Assembly: GCF_027744825.2 (NCBI RefSeq) | Contig: NC_071337.1 | Coordinates: forward strand, 11,471,031 to 11,535,030 | Direction of reading: 5' to 3' | Length of the DNA: 64,000 nucleotides | Source: Synchiropus splendidus | Taxonomy: Eukaryota; Chordata; Actinopteri; Syngnathiformes; Callionymidae | Part shown: positions 1-11,720 of the stretch, piece after piece | Layout of the letters: every line of letters starts with the position of its first letter | Numbering within the stretch: the first letter of the stretch is position 1 | Notes under the pieces: generated by a model | What the model was told of the DNA's origin: nothing | The model's database searches: none | What the model saw: only the letters and a program-made list of their open reading frames with translations | Made by a program: the position numbers and the translations under genes

Positions 1-1235
1 TCAAATGTGTGTTCTTCTATAAACGCTTCAGCCTTAAGTACTCTGTGTTTTTTTTTATCCCTCAGGTATCGAAGATCTTCCCGGGCATCAATACTGAGTT
101 TGCAATTTAAGTACTGTGACAACCCTACACAAAACACACACTAAAATTATTTTGATATTTTGATTGGAAATTCCTTTGTATATGTTGTTCTTTAAAAGCA
201 AGATTGCATTGCCGCAGTTGGACAATATCAATATCTGAATAGAATTAAATTAACAAAAATGTCTACAACAGAGGAAGAGGCTTAAGATAGTTTGCTAATG
301 CTCGCAATGAAAGCAATTCATAACAAGTCCTTAAGGCATTTATTATCCAGAACAATGATCGACGGCTCACGTCCATGTCGGAAGCATGTCAGTCTGTTTC
401 TTTTATCAACCAATAACTCATAAGGACGATAAATTGTTGTGTGGCCATGTGTGATATGACCATTCCCTTGGACATTACGGGATCCCGGTGTCACTTATCA
501 AAAGTGCCTGTCCTATAGCGATAGTGGCAGAAGTGACGCTACATGGCTCGCTCATCACTCCTTCCCTCAGACAGGTTTATAGGGCTCCGCCATTCTTCAT
601 ACCACCATGTATTGACGGGACGTCCTTGAGGGATGGAGATGAGCGGTGGCGAAGCGTCGCAATCTCCAGCAGGATAGGGAGAAGCACTTTCCTATCGATC
701 CAGGTGAGCTGGAGTGTGTGCAGGATATCGACAAGATAGGACATGAAACAAGATAGTCACTCAAGTCACTGCGGAGAGGTCAGTTACTGTCACTTGTAAA
801 ACTAAGTGAAAGTATCATGTTGTTGAACATAGTAACATGATTCTAGTTTACAATACTGAGGGCCAGGTAGTAAACCGACACCCCAAACCATATATCACAC
901 TTATTCCTTTATAGTTACTGCAGTGGACGTGTCGTACACATGACCAAGAACCTGCTTTACAGGTGAAGAACTTTTGCTGAAATATGATGGTGTGCCTTGC
1001 AAAAATATATACGTTTTGTTAATCTATTGTCACTCATTTTAAGACTGAACACTGTTAAAGCAGTGGAGTAGTAATGACATTACTGTCACCACATCAAGCC
1101 AGATCATGCCCCGTTCTGATGAGTCAGAAGAACTTGTTGATATTTCTAAATCAGTGAGCATGATTCAATTGCAGCTGCCCCAAAATACGTAGAAGCAAAC
1201 GCTCCACTGGGAAGACAAAGTTGCAGAAGTGTCCA
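1..1235. other. Unassigned intronic stretch
   Basis: AT-rich non-coding sequence. An 83-codon open frame at 488-739 has no recognisable motif and lies in a somewhat more GC-rich patch. I see no repeat I can name. Confidence 0.5.
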
Positions 1236-1440
1236 GTAGTGTTGTAGTACTCAAGATTGGTCTTGGTCTTGAGACCACCTTTTAGGATCTTGGTCTCATC
1301 TTGGTCTTGAATGCATTTTGACTGAGTTACTCGGTCCCAGGATTTCTATTAAAGACTAGTCGTGACCAACAGAAAAACCTCTCAGTCGTGATACTCTCCA
1401 GTCTTGGTCTCAGGTTGGTGTGACTGCAACATTCATGTCT
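1236..1440. repeat. Degenerate GAGACC/CTTGGTCT repeat (MITE-like), copy 1
   Basis: Dense with alternating CTTGGTCTTGAG, TTGGTCTCATCTTGG and AGTCTTGGTCTCAGG words, beginning GTGTTGTAGTACTC. This pattern (TGTAGTCGAGACC followed by many GAGACCAAG words) belongs to a very common teleost dispersed repeat. A second degenerate piece of the same type lies at 19741-19830. No clean termini are visible, so limits are approximate. Confidence 0.55.
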
Positions 1441-4400
1441 GGTGCGCGTTTTTGCTTCATCACATTTCTCTGACATGTGGACATTAAGTACAACACATGA
1501 AGGCGACTTTTGGAATACTACAGTCCAACATTAGAGTGTGTGGTTGCCACGATTGTTGAGGCACATGGAAAGGGGCTCGGTCACACATCCTGAAAAAAAG
1601 CTGCTACTGAGGCAACTGAAGCCTACTCATCCAACTGTGTCTCAGGTACAGGAAAGGTTTGTTTGCAATTGAATATGTGCTTCTCTTAAGCAATGTCTAG
1701 AAATATATGCTAGCAAGCAGTACTGAGAAGTCTGAGTGGAGGTCTGGACCATAGTTAACTGAATGGAGATAGTGGGTTTCCTGTTCGACAGCATGGCAAA
1801 TCTGAAGTGTCCCAAAGCCCTAAGATGCGTATTTGCTGCAGAGAAGACATAAAACCATTGTCTGCTGCCATGATAAGTCCACATTTTTAGCAGGACCAAA
1901 CGGTTTTGCAAATATTTCAGTATACTGTTTCTGGTCTTCATGACAAATTTCAACTGGTTAGTAAGGCATCCGTCCATCATTTACTTTACAGGAATGATTG
2001 CTGATGTTAGTCTGGTCAGTAGCTAGTCAGTTCCTCGGCATCGATATCGAGTTTCCAACTTCATCATTGCGACTGACCCTGCCCCAGGCTCCAGGCAACA
2101 TCACTGCTTCTCTGATCGGTGAAAGAATATAACATTTCTGGACTATTTTTGGACTGACTTCAAGTTCCAACTTTACAAGGAGATTCCAGTGTTCCAAAAT
2201 TCGCCTTTCCATCACATGCAATTCCCTCTGCAAAAAATACCTTTTGCTTTTGATCAAATCTATTATAATCAGAAAAAAACACTGCAGTAAAACTAGCCAT
2301 GATTCTGCTGAAACAAGGTTGTCACCTGAAAGCCATAGCAGGGCAAACAGTGATGATGGTGATCAGCAAACAGATGCAGGTGCCATTCAAGGGCTCTTCA
2401 AACACTAAAAATCGCTAGAAACAAAGTTTAGTCTATGTTTTCGTTCCTTTCATCTCATGACATTTGTTCCATATGCCGAATGTTAACATTCCTTTATTCA
2501 ACAATCCAACATTTTATTTCAAAAACAAACAAAAAAACATTATTGTTTTGCTGCTTTAAACTTTTGTCATCACTTTGAAATAAGCTCATGAGGGTACAGT
2601 ATAGCACTGTGTGAACGCCCATACGCATGTAGGAAGGTAAGCTGCCATGAGTGATGGTTTTCTGCCGCCTCGCTCCATAACTATGCTATTTATAAATTGA
2701 GATTTGATACCGCAACCTGAAATCTCGCTGCGCTCCCCGCTGCTGCCACTTGGGCGCCTATGAATGATTAATGAGCAGATGCTGAACTGTTGGGACCATT
2801 ACTGTTTTTTTTCCCTCCCCCTTCCCTTCTCCCTGCTTCCGCTGTTGTGTGCACTGACTCCTTGGGGGAGGCAGGTGATTACATTGCATGAGCTGGGATT
2901 TTTCTCTGCTTACTTGGTCACTTCAGTGAGGAAATGTCTTGGAACTAAAATGATTCATCAGCAGTATTTGTTTGGGTCATAAAATGCTGATGTGAACCGA
3001 AACATTCCCGTCTTCGGTCAGAGTAGCACTTTTGTGGGGAAACAGAGAAGGCAAAGCTTCACTTTAGTACAGTTCCACTTCACCAAAAGCCGACTCCAGC
3101 AGCTTTTATTGTGATAGTTTCCACCCCAACAAAATGATCTTTCCTGTTAGCCAATCTGATGTCAGATAATCTCTGGTAATACAATAGTGACCAATTGGTT
3201 GAACCTACCTCAGTTACTACTTCATAACTAATGGTAGCTGAAGGCAAACTTGCCAAGATATTGTAGTTCACATGGGCTGAATCACAGATGCCTTCCAATG
3301 ATGGTCCACTTTGCCAAACAATTCCCCTGAAATTTCAGTGCACTTCAATGACAATGGTCAGTCAGTGCAGGGATTTGAGCCAAAAAAAGGAAAAACTGGT
3401 ACTTATTCTGAGTAAGATTATATATTTCCAGTAAAATGTGACATTTTGTAATCCTTGAAACATTCAGGGAATTATCTTTCTGGTTCAGATAAATCTGAAA
3501 AGAGGTCTTTCATTTTAAAGACATAGCTTTGGTTGTCCTCGGATGCCCCAGTCAGTGCTGAATAAATGCCATGATGCTTCTCAAAAAGCATTATTTCATC
3601 GGTCACACTCACACCTTGGGACTGATTTCAGGGTTCTCCGCAGCAGTTTAGCGCCCCCTACGCTGGGAAAGTCTCGTCTTCTTCATGCCATTTTTATCAA
3701 TATCTAGTCAGCAAATCAAACACAAACTCCTCACAGAAAAGAACCAACTTCACGCTGAGGGTTGCCCAGCACTGTAAGAACCACGCTGCCATAATACAAT
3801 AGTCACACCAATAAAAAAACCACAACCACAACTCGGATCCTGACACACAGTGTGATCCAATAGTCAGAAGACAGGAGGACAGAAAGGCCTGTGGCTTGTC
3901 ATACCACAGTTGTGTACTTCAGCCTCAGTAAATTGGACTATTAAATATTTGACAGCTCTCCCAATAAATCTTTCACAGTAATATTCAGGGTAATAACTCA
4001 ATGCACAGAGGTCCACATGCAGAGAGCACTCAAACAATTCTTTGGTGGCAGACGGCAAATTACTGATTTCTTAATTGTCGATGTGTGTGTCTCCCCCTGA
4101 ATTTAAAGAGTTAGTTAGCCATTACGAAATAAAACATGAGTGCAGACGTAAGTTGGACACTGTTTGTACCAGTAGAATCTCAGATAATACTGAACATCCA
4201 GATGGTTTCATCGTTTTTATCTCCCTCCCTCAGCACTTTTTTTTTTATATTCTCCGTAGGGATGGCTCTTGTTTTCATGCAGTGAGGAGAGTTTAAAAGA
4301 AACCAGGCAAAAATAGACCAGCTATCACAGTGGGAATTTGCCGGCATGTGCTCTATATTTCTGTGGTTGCCACTCCGTCTCCATGAACTTCATCACTCTG

Positions 4401-4914
4401 TGACTACAATGCAGTTAAACATTTTGAGACTGTTTCAAATCAAACTCCTTTATAACATTATACATTAGCATGTAGCCACAGAGTCACTTGAACATTCTAT
4501 ATAAAATGGACTCAGATATCAGAGAGTTGAGAGGGAGATGAGTACATTGCTGCCCCCTCAATTCGGAATCAATCCTCCAGTAGACCCTTATCGAATGACC
4601 TCAAATCACCTTGTCAAAATGTCTTTTGTTTAAAGTTTATATTCATTTGTTTCTGTAATGCTGTGAATAGACTTTGCAATGTGTCGTAAACTCTAGTAAC
4701 TTTTCACGACGAAAAAAACCATCATGCTCTCAGCATTGAGCGCAGTCTCTTCCAATTGATCATTCTTTGACAGTTTCACCTCGGTTTAAATCTCATCAGA
4801 CACACAGTGCACTGTAGCTGCTGCTGGCGTTCCCTTACCTCGCTGCACAGAACCGACAGACTTTATTTAAACTTTACTGTACTGCTTCTGTAAGACATTT
4901 TTCCTTGAATGAAA
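1441..4914. other. Unassigned intronic stretch
   Basis: No coding sequence or nameable repeat. There is a pyrimidine-rich run at 2805-2850 and an A-rich patch around 2518-2540. Open frames here (for example 1642-1980 and 3080-3298, minus) are short and show no family motif. A weak hAT-like string (SDMWT) near 1470 was judged insufficient. Confidence 0.5.
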
Positions 4915-4916
4915 TA

Positions 4917-5480
4917 CAGTGGTACCTCGGTTTTCAAACGTCCCGAGTCCCGAGTTCGAACAAAAATTTCGAGATTTTTTTGCTTCAGATTTCAAACCAA
5001 AATCCAGAACTGGAACGCCCCCGAAAAAAGCCGGAAAAAACATAACGTGCACGGACCGATCAGCTGACCCATGACGCGCTTTGTTATTCTGTATAACGCA
5101 GCCTCTGTATGCAAACGTGTCCCGTTAGCTACATTTACTGACTGTTTTTTCTTCACATTGAGGTGTAAAACCTTTCCTGTCTCTGCACTGGACCGTGGTA
5201 GAGTGTCACAGGGGAGGTGCTGGAGCGCACACTCCATGGTTTGATGTCCTGTTGTGGGCTGGAGCTGGGACAGGGATGAGGCGAGTCTGGGACAGAGCGT
5301 TACTTGGTTTATGACTTTGTCACAGCCAAACTGCACAGAAGCGCACATTCAGAGCTGGACACGCACCGGGCACCTCTTCACTTCTGGAGAGACGTCACTC
5401 ACTCGGCAACCCCTCCCACATGCAGCGGCCACACACATAGAGGAACAGCGCACCTGCAGCAGACACTCTACATTCACTCC
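4917..5480 (+). mobile_element. Pogo/Tigger-like non-autonomous DNA element, copy 1 (right end unclear)
   Basis: The left terminus CAGTGGTACCTCGGTTTTC follows a TA dinucleotide at 4915-4916. The next roughly 450 bases match, in inverted orientation, the complete element at 36460-36977, with shared stretches such as GAGGTGTAAAACCTTTCC and GGACAGGGATGAGGCGAG. After about 5355 the two copies diverge: copy 2 has a CA run then its terminus, while copy 1 continues without a recognisable terminus. TA target preference and CAGTGG termini fit the Tc1/mariner-pogo superfamily. No transposase is encoded; the open frames in it are incidental. Confidence 0.72.
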
Positions 5481-8400
5481 TACAAAAGCCTATTTTAAGG
5501 CTTGGAACACATTATTTCTTTTTCCATTTTTTTTTTTTATGTGAGTGCATGAACTCATAGTATTGTTACACCGCCTCGTGACAAGGAAGTAAACTAAGGA
5601 ATAAAAAATACATTGAAAAAAAGGCTGATGTTACCCCTGTTGGCAACACCTATGAGATGTGTAGTTCATGTTAAATTCTACCTTTAATCTAACCCAAGAC
5701 TTGAGGACCGCACTACACAGTATATCTGCTCTGTTGGTTTCTCAACCTCTTGGTTGCTCAAGCATAGGATTGAAAACGTTCTGGCAATATGAATTTGATA
5801 TTGCGGCGAAGCACTTTTGAAGTTCCAATGGTTTGTCCGGAGCCTTTGGTGGAAAGGCCCCTGTAATTGGTTATACATCCTTGAAGAAGCTCCGCTGAAG
5901 TCGATATCACTCAGACCACCATGCCCATTTCCTTCATTTACTCAGTTCCTCTATTCACAAAAAGACAATAACGTAATCCTGCTGATTTATCATGACTGTT
6001 CTCACCCTCTCCTCCCTCCTCGTCTCATTTTTCTTCTCTCTTCATCTCTGTCCATTAGACAGCTAATTTGATTTGCAGGCAATCGCTTTCCTACTTAGTG
6101 CAAGTGAAGAGATGGCCTGCAGATATAGTGGAGAGGTGGCAGCGGCAGGACGTTGCCTACATGGTGTTTGTTATACAGAGACAAATCCAGGGCCAGCGAT
6201 TAAATCATACTCACCGCTAGAGCATGTAATAATTTGAGATGACTGAAATACAAATGTCACACGGTACATGACAAAAGACATGATAGCATTTGACCCTGAA
6301 GTACGACACAATTTTCCCTTAATCCTATGCAGATTGTTCCCACTGCCGTGGTCATGGCAGTGAAAAAAAAACCTATACCCTGCAACTTGGGTTTGTGCCG
6401 GATTGTAAGCCAAACAAAGGGTTGTATATTCCACAATTTTCGCTCCAAATAAAACAGCCTGAAGGATATTTAACAGAGAGCATTAAGCGAATACAATAGC
6501 TTGCAATACAGAGGAGGGAAACAAGGGAAAAGCAAATATTGTGTCTAGTGTTGGAAGCAAACCTTCCCTCTCAACCAAGCGCTTGAATCGAACCAAGAGT
6601 GAGGATGACTTCAGACTACCTTGGCTAGAGCAATTATAATTTGAAAGTTGACCTTTCTGTTCTAGATTAAAGATAAAAAAAGCCACATTGGAAGACTTTC
6701 TTTTGGTACAATAAACATGATCTGGAGGCAGTTTCTCATTCCAGTTAACTAACCACCTTTCAAGTTATTCTTTGCTGTCCTATGACATGATGAGCGACAA
6801 GACATTTGTCAGGGGCTGTAAAAGCCAGTTGTAAAGAGACGACTAACTGGATTGAAAACCTGAAACTCCTTGTAGTTTCACACAGTGCGTGTGTGATGCG
6901 TGACAATTCATCACCTACTGGCTGCTACATGCCTCTACTCATGAACACAGTAGTGAAAAACAGCTAGCGAGGCTTCATGAAACAGTGTCCTCCAGATGCC
7001 GTTCTCAGCTCAACAACTATTTCCTTGAAACCTCACATTATGTTTAATCCAAGAGCGCCGCCTTCTGATCTCTGAAAATACAGACACAGTTTCATAAAGC
7101 CTCACCAGGCCATCACTGTTGAAATATGAGCCTCTCTCTTAAAAGTGCAACATTAGATTCACAACAATAACAGCTCATTCAATTTGATAGACTTTGCAGA
7201 TTTCTTTGTCTTCCGTTTGTCAAGTCAATTGACTTCTCATGTTCTGGATGTTAAAAGAAAACTGCATACAAAGTAAGCCCCTCCAGATTCCCTCCCCACT
7301 TCTTCATTCTTCTTCACAGCACATTCCATTGTTGCATAATTTAGAGGCACATACATGTTTTTCCTCCCTGTGTCCTGAAAAATATCTCCGGGCCATGAGC
7401 GAATCTCAGCAACTGGGAAAGTGCTGCCAAACTGCTAATGGCATAAGCCCCAGGCCATTTTTAAGACACAACTGTTTCAGTTAGTCAGCAGCTGATAACA
7501 AGTCTGCTCTGTGATTAAAAAAAAAGTGCTGAAAATGCTCAACTGAAATGCAATATGTAGCATGTATTGCCAGAAATTCGGAAAGTTTAGAACTCCTGTT
7601 TGCAATCATGTCAACGCTGATGGTGTCGAGTAGCGTGGTCTCCTAAAAGCAATGCAGCTATATACCTGACTTGTCCAGAACACGAAACCATTCATCCCAT
7701 AATTAATACGGTGATAAATAATGAAGTGTTGAGGCATTAAATAACAGGCTTTTGTTAGTGGTGCTCTTGTGTTACACTGCATTATTTGCCACAGTGAAAA
7801 GCGTTTGCTTGGCGCTTACTGTATCCGCCCCTGACAACAATGGTGTGAAGGTACCAGGGTGAGAGGGGATACGTGCAATTGCAGCACACCACCACATATA
7901 TAGAAAATGAGACCTGTTATGAAACACAGTTTCTCCAGTATAAACAGAAGATTTTATACAGGCTGTATGGTTGGCACTAATGGTGACCATACCACTTGTA
8001 TCATGTATAGACATGTCAGTTATTAACGTGTCCTTTTATCTTAAAAGCAAAATATTACGGGGCATATTCATGAATAGTATGCACAAACTAAATAAATAAA
8101 GGCACCGTACATCGCTTTGCATCTGTCTAAGGGGTTAAATAGCGCCACCCTGTTTGTACTTTTGCTGCAATGAATCTGCAAATTGAGACATTTACACGCC
8201 ACTTAAGCATGTAGAAAAAGCATCTTTATTTAGTGTGTTCCAAAAGTATATGCAAATTGTTTTGTGTCGGGTGGTTAGAGTTCCTGTTATTCACCAACGG
8301 GTCATGCCTTCAGTTCTTAATGCATGTTTTTTTGTGCTGAATGTGTTCGATTTCCTTTCAGCTGTTAGGACTTCGCCAGGTTATCTGTCTGTCTGACTAT

Positions 8401-9170
8401 CTATCCATCTACAAATTGCAAAAGCCTTAATGCAGATTTCTTTATTTCATCATTTGTGTGTCTCTGGAGATTACAAGCAGCTTCCACATCCATTTCTGTA
8501 ATCAGTCCGAAGTGTTCTCTTCTCCCTCTGTTTTTGGTGTCATCATCTGATCTCTCTAATCTCCACCCACACACTCATTCACACAACGTAGCTCCGCTTA
8601 AACAGCCATCCTCCACGCCTGGAGACACGGTATGCGCTGCGTAGACAATGACAAATACCATCACAGACAATGTGCATTCAGCTCTCTTCTGATTGTTTCC
8701 TGTAGATTTTACCCTCCATAAACTTGTTCCCGGCTGTCTCACTGCATTAATACCTTTATTTGATTCCCACAAAATGCATGGCTGTGCAACCCTCCCGACC
8801 CTCCAAGGGTAGCCACGCTTGCCACATCTCTGAGGAGGAAATAGCAGATTCCTCTCCACTGCTCAACGACCGTCCAGTCCTCTGGGCAACAACTCCGCCG
8901 CCTTGCTGCTTGTCAGAACACCTCTTTGCCATGCAAATTGCTTTGTTTTCACCAACTCTCACAAACATTCACTTCCAGCAAAAAGCTCTTTAGAAGCGGA
9001 GAGAAAAAATGTTCCTGCTCTATACATAATTCTGCTTCAGTTTGATCTCATGCTGATGGGAAAATGTGCGGTCCATGAGATTTATGACTACGAGGTCAAA
9101 GTCTAGGGTTGTTTCTTCAGGAGTGCCATGTGAGCTTCAGTGTGGGTGCAATGAGGTATTTATGTATTTA
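5481..9170. other. Unassigned intronic stretch
   Basis: No gene or named repeat. T-runs at 5518-5540 and an A-run at 6363-6371 are the only simple-sequence features. The segment 8570-8990 is open on both strands for 70-90 codons and relatively GC-rich, but shows no protein motif. Confidence 0.5.
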
Positions 9171-9260
9171 CTCGCAAATGTCTAATAACCGCTAGTCGAC
9201 TATAGTCGACGATGAAATTAGTTGTGGATGGGTTCATGAGTCGACCACAGTACAATCCAC
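9171..9260. repeat. CTAGTCGAC-type MITE relic containing a 16-bp palindrome
   Basis: Contains the perfect palindrome GTCGACTATAGTCGAC (9195-9210) within CGCTAGTCGACTATAGTCG, then GAGTCGACCAC at 9239. Words of this kind (GTCGACTAGTCGAC) mark a common teleost MITE-like repeat. A possible other end lies near 10483-10530 (GCGACTAGTTTACGACTG), with the LINE relic at 9448 in between. Confidence 0.4.
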
Positions 9261-9447
9261 AGTGAGAGGATAAATGGCTGAGGCTACAGCACCATGGTGA
9301 TCCATAATGTTCCACTACAGTTCGAATAAATCCTGTCTTATATTTAATGTTTGTTATGGCTGTGCAACGATTGCTTTTTGTTCTATCGTGATTCACTGCA
9401 CTTTGTGTATATGCAGTTACAAGTAATAGTAAACGATAATGAATCCC

Positions 9448-9902
9448 ATTCATCCATCCATCCTCATCCACTCATCTGTTGCAGGGTCGTGGGGGCAGCA
9501 GCACCAAATTCCCTTCTCCTGGGCAACATTCACCAGCTCCAACCGGGGGATCCTGAGACGCTCCCAGGCCCGTGGACATGTATAATCCATTCACCAGGTC
9601 ATGGGCTGACTCCTCGGTCTCCTCCCAGCTGGCCGTGCTTGAAACACCTCCAAAGGGAGGCATGCCGGGGGCGGCCTCATGAGATGCTCAAACCACCTCA
9701 ACAGACACCTCTCAATGCAGAGAAGCAGCGGCTCTACTGCGAGTCTCTCCCAGGTGACAGAACTTCTCAGCCTATCTCTACGGGAGACGCCAGCCAGGGT
9801 CCAGTATCTCGTTCTTTTGGTCATGACCAACAGCTCATGACCAGAGGTGAGGGTCGGGATGAAGAATGAACAGTAAAGAGAGAGCTGGGCCTCTTGGCTG
9901 AC
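9448..9902 (-). mobile_element. 5'-truncated LINE with (GATG)n tail: C-terminal reverse-transcriptase remnant
   Basis: On the minus strand, about 9830 down to 9591 translates as a decayed LINE C-terminus: MVMTKRTRYW, then SRRDRLRSSVTWERLAVEP, LLRWFEHLMRPPPACLP and GRRPRSQP. This matches a well-known teleost LINE carrying R-DRVRSSV-EELGVEPLLL-IERSQLRWLGHL-RMPP. The sense 3' end is a short GGATGGATGGATG tail (plus strand CATCCATCC at 9451-9459), as seen in RTE-clade elements such as Rex3. The catalytic part is missing (5' truncation) and several residues are changed, so it is dead. The plus-strand 172-codon frame at 9351-9869 is its antisense shadow. Confidence 0.8.
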
Positions 9903-10915
9903 TTATCCAACTGAGTTTAATGAATCCCAAAGAGTATTAAATTGTGTATTTACTGAAATAGTAATACACATTAATGAAAGGCCAAATCACTTGTAAACAA
10001 TCATGATACACAAACATCCTATTCCAAGTTTTCCAAACATTTTTTTGTTGTTGTAAAGTTGTAAACATTTCTAAAACTTTTTGAAATACATATATGATTA
10101 TGTGTTATAGTGCTTATTGCATTATTATGACAATAACATAAAGATCAATACACACACCTTAATAGCAATAAATAAAGACCGGAACTTCCACTGTTGTAAT
10201 GCACTTTGAGATAGTTGTGGTTGTAGTGAGCAGCAGTAGGTGTATGTTGTAAAAACCTTGCTTTTGTTGTCCTCTCATATCCACAAAACTTTTCTCATGA
10301 TGCTGTCGTCCAAACGCGGAGTGGATATAACATACGAGACACAGAGGCAGAGTTCAATCTCCACTTAATCTGCTTTCACCCGACACCATGTGCACCCAGT
10401 TCGGGTCGGCACAGCATCTACCATGTGTTACTCACTCTGGCAATTTCTTGCTATGCCACCATTAGCTTCTCAATTGACTGAGGAGCGACTAGTTTACGAC
10501 TGCTGAGTCGAAGCCTTTTGTGCACGGGAGGTACGTTTACTTGACTGACTAGCTCACACGGAGGACAATTCCCACCATAAAACACTTTCATCTCCTGCGT
10601 TTTAATAATTGAAACGCAGTGCACCACTCCCTATGATGTTGTCCAACTGGAAGTGACTGAACTAGCTAGGAATTCACTTTAATAATGACTTTTTTTTCAA
10701 CTGTATCTATTATATCTGGGTAATATTTTTAGATTTTGAAACAGAAATAGAAGAGTTCTTATCTTCTATAGATGTCAGCTAGAGCCTTCTCCCATGATAA
10801 ATTGATTTTAGAGTTTGATTCTATAAATACTTCATAGAAGTATGGGTTTAATTCTTACAGTATTGTGACAATGACTGACAAACAAGATTAAAAATGATCT
10901 CTTTTCCGCAAAAAA
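9903..10915. other. Unassigned stretch between LINE relic and family X copy A
   Basis: AT-rich non-coding sequence. At 10483-10530 there are GCGACTAGT and GACTGACTAGCTCAC words that may be the far end of the CTAGTCGAC-type MITE begun at 9171. Nothing else recognised. Confidence 0.4.
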
Positions 10916-11360
10916 GCCCATTCATGCTCAACGTTACATGTGGATCTGGATACAGGCGGAGCCTGCTGTCCGTGCTCTGCATTAATTTTGTCCATATTGC
11001 TGCATGTTTCCACAAATCTTAGAGATACGGGCCAAATGGAGCAGTACCACCAGAAACCATGGTACCATTGTTGCTGTTACTACCCGATACTTAGCTCTCA
11101 TGAGATCCAAAGAAGACATAAAAATGGCAGAAATTCTCCGTCTTCCAGTTGCAATATATTTAAGTGCTTCACCGACTACTACCTCCTACGACGCTGCCTC
11201 TGTTGTCCTCTTTTATGTAAGCGGTGCATTATCAATACTTTTTCTACAGTCGTCATCTTTGCTTTTGAGTTGTTATGAAACTTTTGACTGTGGGCTGCAC
11301 CCCCTGGTGGATATATTGGTAAACAGCAATACCAACGTAAAGAACGCAAGTAAGTGATCT
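10916..11360 (+). mobile_element. Family X TIR element, copy A
   Basis: Begins GCCCATTCATGCTCAACG, matching the terminal inverted repeat seen intact in copy B (42352-42741). It shares with copies B and C the blocks CTGTCCGTGCTCTGC, TTTCCACAAATCTTAGAG, GACGCTGCCTCTGTTGTCC and CCCCTGGTGGATATATTGG, ending near ACCAACGTAAAGAACGCA. The right terminal repeat is not visible, so the 3' end is lost or diverged. No transposase. I do not assign a superfamily. Confidence 0.68.
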
Positions 11361-11526
11361 GAAACAGAATCTGTACAGCAGTAACACGCCTTTATATTGC
11401 AGTTCTCAATACTCATATTAGTGACTGTTGATGGTTTAGTTGGGTTGATTCCCAAACTCAATCCTACGGCATCAAATAGTGACTATTTTCAAGTGGACGT
11501 TTTTCAAGTTTTCCACTTTCAAAAGT

Positions 11527-11720
11527 GGGACACAGAAGTCAGCTGTCTGCGTTGCGTGTTGATGTATTATGTGTTCAATTGACGTGCATTTTTCACCCTC
11601 CGCTGTGATTCCTGACAGCGTAGGCAGTGGGTCACGCAGACGAAAGATGGCAGTGGAGGTTATGGTTGAGCCATGGGGAGGCACTCCTTTTATTCTGGTG
11701 TATATCATGTCGGTGTACAC
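11527..11720 (+). repeat. Family Y dispersed repeat, copy 1
   Basis: The core GCGTTGCGTGTTGATG, GTGTTCAATTGACGTGCAT, CACCCTCCG and GTTGAGCCATGGGGAGGCAC aligns, with many substitutions, to 57330-57445 in the same orientation. The repeat directly follows family X copy A, so the two might be parts of one longer composite, but at 57 kb family Y occurs without X. Function and class unknown. Confidence 0.5.

Noticed and set aside
1470..1640. Plus-strand SDMWTLSTTHEGDF string resembling hAT transposase
   Set aside because: Only the DMWT word fits; no further transposase blocks in any frame.
3080..3298. Minus-strand frame with PSATISYEVVTEVG, vaguely like a class C receptor ligand-domain exon (would be gabbr2 exon 3)
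   Set aside because: Lacks the following FFRTVPSD-type motif and family spacing; no matching splice sites. Similarity is limited to ISY.
5254..5544. Several overlapping open frames around 5.0-5.5 kb repeated at 36.4-36.9 kb
   Set aside because: They are the two copies of the same inverted-repeat element; the frames are not preserved as protein and contain no transposase motif.
9351..9869. 172-codon open frame, plus
   Set aside because: Antisense shadow of the LINE reverse-transcriptase remnant on the minus strand.
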